DNA from: Chryseolinea serpens
GTDB lineage: Bacteria; Bacteroidota; Bacteroidia; Cytophagales; Cyclobacteriaceae
Direction: 5' to 3'
Assembly (NCBI RefSeq): GCF_900129725.1
Contig: NZ_FQWQ01000001.1
Location: forward strand, 2,542,001 to 2,606,000
DNA length: 64,000 nt
Part shown: positions 44,527 to 52,119 of the stretch, piece after piece
Layout: every line of letters starts with the position of its first letter
How positions within the stretch are numbered: position 1 is the first letter of the stretch
Notes under the pieces: model-generated
Told to the model about the DNA's origin: nothing
The model's input: the letters and a program-made list of their open reading frames with translations, nothing else
The model's database searches: none
Translations under genes and position numbers: made by a program

Positions 44527-45227
44527 CGTTCGATTTTGTTAGGAACATTTTCCTCAAAATACGCAATCATCTTCTCCAGTGCCGACCAGCTTGCCCCCTT
44601 TAGTCTTTGGTTCACCGCTGATGGGGTTGCTCTTAACTGTGTATTGGCTATTTCAATTTGGCTATACCCCAGAAGACTATAATAAATAACCTCGGCTTGT
44701 GAGGCCGTCCACTTATTGACAACAGCATCTATGAGTGCCCATGAAGCCCCCAGTTCCTTATTGAGTTTTTCAGAGGGCGTATCGATCGCCAAGTTTAAAC
44801 CTGGCTTTTTCATAGAGTCAATTAGTCGACCTGACCGATGGAAGGCGTCTCCATCTGATTCCATGAGTTTGTTTGCCAGCTTAGTAATCGTTCCTACACC
44901 AACAGCAAGTCTTAGGTCAGTAACATCAAAAGCCGAATCAAGAAGGACTTTTTTTGCTTTGATATTTACCTTGATTCTCGTGGGTTGATTCATACGAGAA
45001 AGACTTCTTAAAAGAAGAACCACCCGTAATGCCTTTTCAGGTTTGCCCAAAGCCCCCTGAAAGCTATCCCCTCGGTACATTTCGAAGTTTCGAATAATTC
45101 CTAAAGATTTTTCTTTTTTTAAGCGTTCAAAGCCTTCTTTGAGGTGTTTAAGATAGCTGTCTCGCTTCTTTTCAGGCATTTTTGTAGAACCTATTATATC
45201 CCCATTAATCACAGCATATAGCGCCAT
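44523..45227 (-). CDS. SatD family protein with C-terminal helix-turn-helix
   Basis: The 234-residue protein begins YAVINGDIIGSTKMP and continues FEMYRGDSFQGAL and DLRLAVGVGTI, the SatD family pattern, which resembles nucleotide-cyclase/GGDEF-type folds. The C-terminal 70 residues form a sigma-like helix-turn-helix (LLGYSQIEIANTQLRATPSAVNQRLKGASWSALEKM, by ends). It is upstream of and overlaps the DUF3307 gene. Four 28-bp tandem repeats lie 40 bp before its start and are a natural target for this DNA-binding end (inference). Confidence 0.88.
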   Translation of the reverse strand: MALYAVINGDIIGSTKMPEKKRDSYLKHLKEGFERLKKEKSLGIIRNFEMYRGDSFQGALGKPEKALRVVLLLRSLSRMNQPTRIKVNIKAKKVLLDSAFDVTDLRLAVGVGTITKLANKLMESDGDAFHRSGRLIDSMKKPGLNLAIDTPSEKLNKELGASWALIDAVVNKWTASQAEVIYYSLLGYSQIEIANTQLRATPSAVNQRLKGASWSALEKMIAYFEENVPNKIER

Positions 45228-45267
45228 ACCCAGCCATTTTATAATACCAAGATACAGAATTATCTTA

Positions 45268-45379
45268 ATTAAGCCTATAACCTTAATCTCTAATAATTAA
45301 GCCTATAACCTTAATCTCTAATAATTAAGCTTATAACCTTAATTTGTATATATTAAGCTATTAGCCTTAATCATTATAT
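45268..45379. repeat. Four 28-bp tandem repeats upstream of satD (candidate operator array)
   Basis: Units start at 45268, 45296, 45324 and 45352. Units 1 and 2 are identical; units 3 and 4 diverge mainly at their ends. Each contains a dyad ATTAAG...TATA...CTTAAT of 20 bp. There are no unique spacers, so this is not a CRISPR array. Confidence 0.9.
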
Positions 45380-45560
45380 CCTGACTAACACTATCTCCAA
45401 AACTTCCAATTCCACTTCCCTTATCATCAGAATTTGCATCTATACATCAATATACTTTCGACAATTCTTCTTCAACCCCTGCGCGTCAGCACTAAGTTTT
45501 ATATCTGTATAGCTCTATATCACTATGTCCGAGAAACTCCTGAGCAGTTTAAATCAGATT
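45380..45560. other. Intergenic stretch without recognisable gene
   Basis: AT-rich region between the satD repeats and the DUF2911 3'-end module. Possible short frames are not convincing. Confidence 0.4.
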
Positions 45561-45580
45561 CGTTGAAGGCTCAAAACACG

Positions 45581-45650
45581 AAAGCCGGCCAGAATCATTC
45601 TGACCGGCTTTGTGATTCGATGGACTCAAAAAGTAATCCCGCCGGGAGTG
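45581..45650 (-). repeat. Dispersed 3'-end module, copy 1 (after DUF2911 gene)
   Basis: On the minus strand: CCCGGCGGGATTAC, then GAGTCCATCGAATC, then a hairpin with arms AAAGCCGGTCAGAA and TTCTGGCCGGCTTT (one mismatch), then a weak T-rich tail. Same order occurs at 52038-52103 and 61969-62060. Confidence 0.7.
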
Positions 45651-45714
45651 CCTTCAATGATCGCCAACCTATCAAAGTTGCAAGAAGCATTCCAGGACCA
45701 TCCGTTGAGGCGAT

Positions 45715-46263
45715 TTACTGTGGTCTTACCGGAACAATGAATTTAACATCTGAGAATTCAAGGACCACATTAATGCCGCCGTCGGCTTCGACCATGGAGA
45801 TGGTGTACTGCTCAACCGGAGTGGTCAGGTGCTCTACCGGGACTTTCGTGTGTAGAACGTCCAAACTATAGTCGGGCTCCATGGCGCCCCACTTGCCGAG
45901 CTCTGAATTCAAAGCGATGTCGAATGAGTCGGGTCCTGGAACGGCATACATTCTATAGGTACCGGCCTTAACAGCCTGCCCGTTAAAATCTACATCTTTA
46001 TTCACCGTGATTTCGGTTGATTCATTTGCACCCAGGCGCCAGTATTTTCCATAGGGCTGAAGCGCATTTTGTCCTTCGGTCCCAAAAATTAACCGCCCAC
46101 GAACGGAAGGCCTGGCATACGGTATGGAAACGGTGAGGCCATTGACGGTCAATTCAGTCTTTCCCGAAGGGCTTAAGGTACGGTTCCGGTAATTGAGATA
46201 GGCAAAGCCAATGGCAAGCAACACGACGAAAGCCACCACCCCAATGATTATTTTCTTTTTCAT
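45715..46263 (-). CDS. DUF2911 protein, membrane-anchored
   Basis: The 182-residue protein has one N-terminal membrane helix (about 4-24) and then the DUF2911 domain, recognisable by VSIPYARPSVRGRLIFG, YGKYWRLGANESTEITVNKDV and GTYRMYAVPG. Members are exported and frequently occur in Bacteroidota; function is unknown. Divergent neighbour is a Tat-exported oxidoreductase gene. Confidence 0.88.
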   Translation of the reverse strand: MKKKIIIGVVAFVVLLAIGFAYLNYRNRTLSPSGKTELTVNGLTVSIPYARPSVRGRLIFGTEGQNALQPYGKYWRLGANESTEITVNKDVDFNGQAVKAGTYRMYAVPGPDSFDIALNSELGKWGAMEPDYSLDVLHTKVPVEHLTTPVEQYTISMVEADGGINVVLEFSDVKFIVPVRPQ

Positions 46264-46490
46264 GTTTATGAATTTTAAAATTGATTTTCAGCAATAAAGA
46301 TAACATCTTTAGGTTGACAGTCCCCGTCGTTTTTGTGTTTTCATTCAGACCGGGGCCGCGAAATTTTTACTTTGGTTAGCGTGAGACACAGTAGCGGAAA
46401 CAAATTGTCGAACCATTTATAATTCTCTATATTCGGAAGTAATTTATTCGTATTCATCAAATATTCCCCGTCATGCATAAAAACGATAAA

Positions 46491-47936
46491 ATGAAAAGCG
46501 ACTCTTCGCGAAGAAAATTCATCAAACAAAGTCTGGTAGCGTCCTCCATTTTTATTGTGCCGCGGCACGTACTGGGAGGTGTTGGTTTCACCGCGCCGAG
46601 TGATCAACTGGTCCTTGCTGCGATTGGCGCCGGAGGAAAAGGCACCAGCGATATCAAGAACGCCTCGGTAAACGGACGTGAAAGAATCGCTGCGTTATGT
46701 GACGTCGACTTTTCAGGTTCTGCGAAACGCTCTGTGGAAAACTTCCCGAAAGCAAAGTTGTACAACGACTACCGCGTCATGCTCGAACAGGAAAAGGATA
46801 TCGATGCCGTGACCATTTCCACACCCGATCACGTACACGGACCGGCAGCCTCATTTGCCATGCAGCGCGGGAAGCACGTATATGTTCAGAAACCCATGAC
46901 GCACAACATCCGCGAGGCGCGCATGCTTACCAAGATGGCCCGCGATAAAAAGGTAGTGACACAGATGGGGAACCAGGGCGGGTCGAATCCCTTGCACAGC
47001 ATGATTCAACGCTGGATAGATTCCGGAAAGCTTGGGAAGATCTCGAAAGTACAAATTTGGACAAATCGCCCGGTTTGGCCTCAGGGCTTCGCCATGCCTG
47101 CGCCGGATGAAAGTAAAAAACCAAAAGATCTCTATTGGGACCTTTGGCTCGGGCCGGCAGAAATGAAACCCTACACACCCAACCTTCATCCCTTTAACTG
47201 GCGCGGCTGGTGGGACTACGGCACGGGTGCGCTAGGCGACGTAGGCTGTCACCTGATCGATATCCCGTTCCGGGCACTCGGACTGAAATATCCCACGGAT
47301 GCGGAATGCAGCGTGAGCTCTATCTATTCGCAAATGTGGACACCCGATTATCATCCGGAAGGATGCCCTCCTTCATCTTTCATTACCCTTCACTTTGCGG
47401 CAACCGAAAAAAGCAAAGCTCCCATTGAAATGACCTGGAGCGATGGTGGCATCAGGCCATCACGACCGGAGATCATTCCTGCCGACAAGGACTTTGGCGG
47501 CGCCAACAGTGCCAATGGCGTTCTCATCATCGGTGAGAAAGGTCTGATCACGACAAACATCAACGACAGCTCGCCGATGATGCCGAAACTCTACCTGAAT
47601 GACGGCACAACGGAGTTCGGCCCCGAGACCGGTTCTACGGACGAGCCGGAATATGGCCACCAGCGGAAATGGGTTGAGGCCTGCAAAGCCGGCTTTGGCA
47701 GCAAAGAGCACAAGGGCCTGACGTCATCGTTCGACTATGCCGGACCGATGACGGAAACGGTGTTGATGGGTAACCTTGCCATCCGCAGCTACATGTTGAG
47801 AAAACAAACGGGCGACCAAATGGAATTCTACGGCCGCAAGAAGTTGTTGTGGGACGGAGAAAACATGAAGATCACCAACCTGGAAGAGGCCAATCAGTTT
47901 GTAGGAAGAACCTATCGCAAAGGCTGGGAAGTGTAG
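46491..47936 (+). CDS. Tat-exported Gfo/Idh/MocA family oxidoreductase
   Basis: The start at 46491 (MKSDSSRRKFIKQSLVASSI) gives a twin-arginine signal (SRRKFI) and 481 residues. The Rossmann part contains AAIGAGGKGTSD and the conserved VYVQKPMTHN (EKP-like lysine). The C-terminal half contains GTGALGDVGCHLIDIPF, the dimerising/substrate domain of this family. Substrate is probably a sugar or sugar acid outside the cytoplasm with a tightly held NAD(P); unknown. A strong terminator follows. Confidence 0.9.
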   Translation: MKSDSSRRKFIKQSLVASSIFIVPRHVLGGVGFTAPSDQLVLAAIGAGGKGTSDIKNASVNGRERIAALCDVDFSGSAKRSVENFPKAKLYNDYRVMLEQEKDIDAVTISTPDHVHGPAASFAMQRGKHVYVQKPMTHNIREARMLTKMARDKKVVTQMGNQGGSNPLHSMIQRWIDSGKLGKISKVQIWTNRPVWPQGFAMPAPDESKKPKDLYWDLWLGPAEMKPYTPNLHPFNWRGWWDYGTGALGDVGCHLIDIPFRALGLKYPTDAECSVSSIYSQMWTPDYHPEGCPPSSFITLHFAATEKSKAPIEMTWSDGGIRPSRPEIIPADKDFGGANSANGVLIIGEKGLITTNINDSSPMMPKLYLNDGTTEFGPETGSTDEPEYGHQRKWVEACKAGFGSKEHKGLTSSFDYAGPMTETVLMGNLAIRSYMLRKQTGDQMEFYGRKKLLWDGENMKITNLEEANQFVGRTYRKGWEV

Positions 47937-47973
47937 CCGGACCGTTTCGGACGACACGATGATATCCAAAAAA

Positions 47974-48013
47974 TGAACTGTGCCAGCAATACCTGCTGGC
48001 ACAGTTCATTTTA
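47974..48013. terminator. Strong bidirectional terminator
   Basis: Perfect 15-bp stem TGAACTGTGCCAGCA / TGCTGGCACAGTTCA with a 5-nt loop (ATACC). T-runs on both sides (TTTTA on plus, TTTTTT on minus). It separates the convergent oxidoreductase and protease-hydrolase genes. Confidence 0.92.
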
Positions 48014-48085
48014 CAGATCCAGCCAACCAGCCGGCAATGGTCTTCGCTGACCCCCGCGTCTCTTTGCCGGTCAACTATTTCAATC

Positions 48086-50377
48086 CTAACTATTCGAATC
48101 GAAATATTCATGTATCGTGTCTAACGAATATGACTTCAGGAATTTTTCCTTGTCCTCATACCGTTCCTTAAGGATCCCTTGTGCGATTTTTGTGGTTTTA
48201 ATGGCCGTCTTCGTCTCCCCTTTTCCGAGTTCCCAGGCAGCCTCCCAATATTTAGCCAGATACCTCGATCCTCTCGCCAGCGTGTCGATGGTCTTGTCAC
48301 CATAGGCTTCCCACAATGCCTTTACTCCAGCAGCTTTCGAATCGGATACGACGGCATCATAATAGGTGTCGTTGATTTGCTGTGGCGTGATCTGGGTCAT
48401 GGTAACATCGAGTAAGTTAATACAAGCTTGTGCAGCCTCATCCGGACTACCAATGGAAGGGATTTTATTGAACTTCTTTTTGGAGGCGTGTTGCGCGGTG
48501 ATCCGGTCATTTAAACTGTCGACAATTTCCACCCTGTTCTTGTCTATCATTTTTGTTTCGTAGGCAGAGTGGACACCTTCTGTTTCCGGCCTTCCATCTC
48601 CGTTGGTTATTTTGGAACCATGAAGGGGCTGACAACCGTCTCCAATATAATGCCCCAGTACTCCCGCGGCTGCCACAAATCCAACCGTATCATTATTCTT
48701 CAGGTAGTTAACCATTTCCATAAAGATCTGTTTGACGCGGAAAGGCAACAGACCGCGCTCTTTCATTTCCGTATGGTCTGTTTCATCATAAAAAGCCTGC
48801 CAAAACTCAACGGTGAGATTCTCTTTCTTTTTACTGAGCTCGAGAAGACTTTTGCCGTCGCTCTCCCTTGTCAGATCCACATCAGCATAATGATTTGGAT
48901 TTTCGTAGGGGAATCGACTTATCCCGGAAACCCTGGCTTTAAAAACAGTATCCGGAACATCCACCAACGGCGTGAAATTGTCGGTCGACTTGTTATAGTC
49001 TTGCTGCTTTATCGCTGCGTCGTCATATGAAATATTATCCGCGTTGTTCTTCATCAGCCTGTATAGCTTTGGATATTTTTTTCTATTTAAAGCAAATACG
49101 GCACGGTTGCCAATGGTGTAGTGACCGCTTTCTCCCCAGGAATAGTCCAGGTCTATGTTCCAACCTCGCACTAACTCAACATCGAGCTCCCTGCATATGG
49201 AGCTAAGACAGCTGGATAGGGAATAGGCATAACCCAACTTATCGCTGGCGTTCTGTAGGAATGCGTGCTGCCCCCAATGCAGGGCAATGGGCTGTAGTAA
49301 GTCGTGATCGTCTTCGTCCTTGGATTCCAGTAACCAGACGGAACCACTGTCGCCATGGTGTACTTCCAGATCCTTTCCATTTCTTCCAGCGATGAGAAAT
49401 TCGCTCACATATTCGGCACCTCCAACCGTCTTATACCGGTAAAACAAACCCAGTATTTCACCCTTGAGCACGCCGCTTACAGCGCCACGAGCCACTACAT
49501 TTCCAGAAATGGAATCCGTTATCACGCCGTTTGCCTTGCTATGTTCAGCAATTATACCCAGCGAAAGGTTCAGGGTATTAATTTCAAACATTTCGTCCAT
49601 CCTGGGAATGTCCAGAATTTCAGTTTTCCATTCGTTGACGTTTGAAATTTCGATCAAGCCGGTATCACAACTCACCAATTGATTGTTGGATTCCCATCCT
49701 TTGTATAAATCATTAAATGGAATTTTGCCAATGGAGTTTCCACTACTCTTCCCGATACACGTTTCCTTGCTCCCAAAAAGCGTCTTGATTTCTTGTCCCG
49801 CCTCGCCGGCTACGTGCCGGTTGGTTAAGGCATAATAAGTGTGTCCGTCAGTAACAATACAACCCGCCGAGGCGACCTTGGTGATTCCCTGCGATTGAAT
49901 GAGTAGCGGAAACCCTCCCCCCATCAGGCCCTCCGGAAAGCGGATCTTGTTAATATCGATTTTTTCTTTCTCCAGGGAAACCTTTGGTGCCACAACGGTA
50001 CAAATCGGAACGACCCGCCCATCGGGCATGTATATCGTCTTGGGAACAATGTCGGATGCTCCCCGCTTGATCAGGTCCTCTTCTGTCTCCCAATGCTTCA
50101 CAAATACCAGGATACAGGGCCAGGAGATATCGATAACCATGCTATTGGACAAGGTCCGTTCGTCTCTCTGTTTTGAGTTCATTTTACTGCCCTGACCTTT
50201 TTCCCGGTCAATGAATTTTCCATGGCTATCAATATCCGAATGCCGGATCAGATATCGGCCGATTGCCGTAGCCACGACATTTCTTTTGTTAATTAAATGG
50301 ACATGAAACATGTCGCGTGCATCAACGAGGTCTTTTACAGAGAGGTGATTAAAATTGAATTGTTTTGTGGTTGACAT
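48086..50377 (-). CDS. Trypsin-like protease fused to phospholipase C/P1-nuclease domain
   Basis: The 763-residue protein has no signal peptide. Residues ~1-160 are of unknown type. Then a trypsin-fold serine protease with a full triad: His188 (ALTNRHVAG), Asp238 (SCDTGLIEI) and Ser344 (HHGDSGSVWLL). After it comes a zinc-dependent phospholipase C/S1-P1 nuclease domain starting at Trp414 (SWGESGHYTIGNRA, with His419 and NRA), NPNHYAD (His496, Asp499), GHYIGDGCQPLH (His576, Asp580, His586), and GVHSAYE (His603, Glu607). These match the order of the three-metal cluster in this superfamily. In stand-alone enzymes the Trp is the mature N-terminus and itself binds metal, so proteolytic release is expected here. 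Substrate (nucleic acid or phospholipid) is undetermined. Confidence 0.82.
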   Translation of the reverse strand: MSTTKQFNFNHLSVKDLVDARDMFHVHLINKRNVVATAIGRYLIRHSDIDSHGKFIDREKGQGSKMNSKQRDERTLSNSMVIDISWPCILVFVKHWETEEDLIKRGASDIVPKTIYMPDGRVVPICTVVAPKVSLEKEKIDINKIRFPEGLMGGGFPLLIQSQGITKVASAGCIVTDGHTYYALTNRHVAGEAGQEIKTLFGSKETCIGKSSGNSIGKIPFNDLYKGWESNNQLVSCDTGLIEISNVNEWKTEILDIPRMDEMFEINTLNLSLGIIAEHSKANGVITDSISGNVVARGAVSGVLKGEILGLFYRYKTVGGAEYVSEFLIAGRNGKDLEVHHGDSGSVWLLESKDEDDHDLLQPIALHWGQHAFLQNASDKLGYAYSLSSCLSSICRELDVELVRGWNIDLDYSWGESGHYTIGNRAVFALNRKKYPKLYRLMKNNADNISYDDAAIKQQDYNKSTDNFTPLVDVPDTVFKARVSGISRFPYENPNHYADVDLTRESDGKSLLELSKKKENLTVEFWQAFYDETDHTEMKERGLLPFRVKQIFMEMVNYLKNNDTVGFVAAAGVLGHYIGDGCQPLHGSKITNGDGRPETEGVHSAYETKMIDKNRVEIVDSLNDRITAQHASKKKFNKIPSIGSPDEAAQACINLLDVTMTQITPQQINDTYYDAVVSDSKAAGVKALWEAYGDKTIDTLARGSRYLAKYWEAAWELGKGETKTAIKTTKIAQGILKERYEDKEKFLKSYSLDTIHEYFDSNS

Positions 50378-50445
50378 GGGTGGGGAGGTTTTATTGAAAC
50401 GATAATTTTCGAAATTTCATACCCGGAAGCTTAAGAAGCCTTAAA

Positions 50446-50494
50446 TGGAAAAAGCCCACCTGGCTATTGCTTTGGGCAATAGCCAAGATGGGCT
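50446..50494 (-). terminator. Terminator of the FG-GAP gene
   Basis: Stem TGGCTATTGC/GCAATAGCCA (10 bp) extended by AGCCCA/TGGGCT with a small bulge; a minus-strand TTTTT follows. It lies about 75 bp after the stop of the FG-GAP gene. Confidence 0.75.
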
Positions 50495-50566
50495 CTACTC
50501 TAAGGTAGAAAAAAAATTGGAATAAACGCCTGTTTATTTAGAGGCTGAGTCAACCATGACCTGACG

Positions 50567-51790
50567 CTATTTTTTCCCAAGCAATAAACGCACCTGCGAT
50601 CCCCAGCCACCAATCATCAAATCCAACACAGCGTCACCGTTCACGTCCCCCACGGCGATACCCCAGCCGCGACATACCGTTATGTCCGGAATTACTTTGC
50701 TGGTTACGTTGGTGAATACGCCCTTACCATCGTTTTGCAAAGCCTGCACCTGAGCGGCTTCGAAGGGCGGTGTTTTAATAGCGCTTAAAATAATATCCGC
50801 GTAACCGTCGTGGTTAAAATCTACAACGGTACCCGAATAACTGGATAATGTTTGTGCCGGAATTCTTTTGGCTGTTTCATCTCTAAAATTTCCCTTGCCG
50901 TCATTGATCAGCAGACGGGCTGTAGGATCTTTATCCCATTCACCGCCGTTATTGGTAAGGTTAACAAATAAAATATCCGCATGTCCGTCCCGGTTAGCAT
51001 CAAACACCAACACATCGCGGGTATGCAGAGGTACCAACAGTTCAAGTTTTTCCGGGTGTTCTGTGAACTTTCCCGTGCCATCGTTAAAAAACAAACGATT
51101 CGGCGGCACTTCATTACCTACGACCATATCCAGTTTGCCGTCGCCATTCAGATCAGCCAGTTTCACCGCCTGCGTTTGGTCGTCAATAGCGGGCAGCCCG
51201 CCGGTTGTATGATCCATAAAGTACCCGGGCTTTTTGGGGTTGTTGATCCATAAAAAATTCTGTGCTTTGGAACCGGAATTGCCGATGACAATATCGGGGA
51301 GCCCATCGCCATTCACATCACCCACGTCCAGGCCATTGGCTTCACTCTTCGCCAGCAGACGGTCACTTACATCAATAAAAGTACCGTCGCCTTTGCCCAG
51401 GTAATACTCGTGTGTCTGGTCGTCTTCCGCGACAAAAATAACGTCGGCTATACCATCCTTATTAAAATCGGCTATACGCACATGTTCTGAATCGTGATTC
51501 GCCTCCGTAAAAGCGCCTTTCTTCCACGTAAATTTTCCTTTCCCATCATTCAGGTATAAACGGTTGGGTTCCGATTCCAGCGCCAGTATCGCATCCAGGT
51601 CACGATCTCCATCCACATCCAGGAAAGCGACATCCAGCGCATGCTCTCTGCCGTCGACGGGTATATGCGTTGCCGTGACATCTTTAAACCAGGCCGTTTC
51701 ATTTGTTTGGGCTTTTAAGGCCAATGAAGTTGCACAGAGCAGACAACAACCCAACCCCGTTGATAAAAGATTTCTAAAATTTCTACTCAT
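50567..51790 (-). CDS. Secreted FG-GAP/VCBS repeat protein
   Basis: The 407-residue protein has a signal peptide (MSRNFRNLLSTGLGCCLLCA...) and about seven integrin-like repeats, each with a calcium-binding loop: DVDGDRDLD, DFNKDGIAD, DVNGDGLPD, DLNGDGKLD, DANRDGHAD, DFNHDGYAD and DVNGDAVLD. It should fold as a seven-bladed propeller outside the cell, binding a partner or polymer. No catalytic domain is seen. Confidence 0.9.
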   Translation of the reverse strand: MSRNFRNLLSTGLGCCLLCATSLALKAQTNETAWFKDVTATHIPVDGREHALDVAFLDVDGDRDLDAILALESEPNRLYLNDGKGKFTWKKGAFTEANHDSEHVRIADFNKDGIADVIFVAEDDQTHEYYLGKGDGTFIDVSDRLLAKSEANGLDVGDVNGDGLPDIVIGNSGSKAQNFLWINNPKKPGYFMDHTTGGLPAIDDQTQAVKLADLNGDGKLDMVVGNEVPPNRLFFNDGTGKFTEHPEKLELLVPLHTRDVLVFDANRDGHADILFVNLTNNGGEWDKDPTARLLINDGKGNFRDETAKRIPAQTLSSYSGTVVDFNHDGYADIILSAIKTPPFEAAQVQALQNDGKGVFTNVTSKVIPDITVCRGWGIAVGDVNGDAVLDLMIGGWGSQVRLLLGKK

Positions 51791-51828
51791 TTTAATTTAA
51801 GATCCAGATAAGCGTTTGGAAGATCAAG

Positions 51829-51972
51829 TCAATATCCAGCAGTCGTCATCTCATCGAAAAGCCTTGCCTGGCTGATACGCAGCGCCTTCGCGATGATAGG
51901 GAAATGTGTTTCCACATCCAAGTCATAAACATAGGTTTCAATGTTTTTGGTGGTTAATGGTGACTGGTTCAT
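51829..51972 (-). CDS. Possible 47-residue peptide (hypothetical)
   Basis: From an ATG at 51972 the frame reads MNQSPLTTKNIETYVYDLDV followed by ETHFPIIAKALRISQARLFD and a short end. The frame is open further upstream. The sequence is protein-like, but nothing else supports it. Confidence 0.3.
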   Translation of the reverse strand: MNQSPLTTKNIETYVYDLDVETHFPIIAKALRISQARLFDEMTTAGY

Positions 51973-52037
51973 TTCGAGTGCCTTGGAACCAGTTTGAATG
52001 TTGAATCTCTTTGTGATTCGATGACCGCTAAACGCAC

Positions 52038-52103
52038 AAAAGCCGGTCAGAATCATTACATTCTGACCGGCTTTTTATTCGTGGACTCTGAAAGCGATCC
52101 CCC
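52038..52103 (-). repeat. Dispersed 3'-end module, copy 2 (after permease gene)
   Basis: The minus-strand order is GGGATCGC, GAGTCCACGAATAA, then a perfect 16-bp hairpin (AAAAGCCGGTCAGAAT with ATTCTGACCGGCTTTT, 6-nt loop) and a TTTTGTG tail. It begins 17 bp after the permease stop and probably terminates that transcript. Confidence 0.8.
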
Positions 52104-52119
52104 TAGGGCCACATGTTAT

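Noticed and set aside
45268-45379. Possible CRISPR array
   Set aside because: Repeats are contiguous, with no spacers between 28-bp units, and there are no cas genes in the window.
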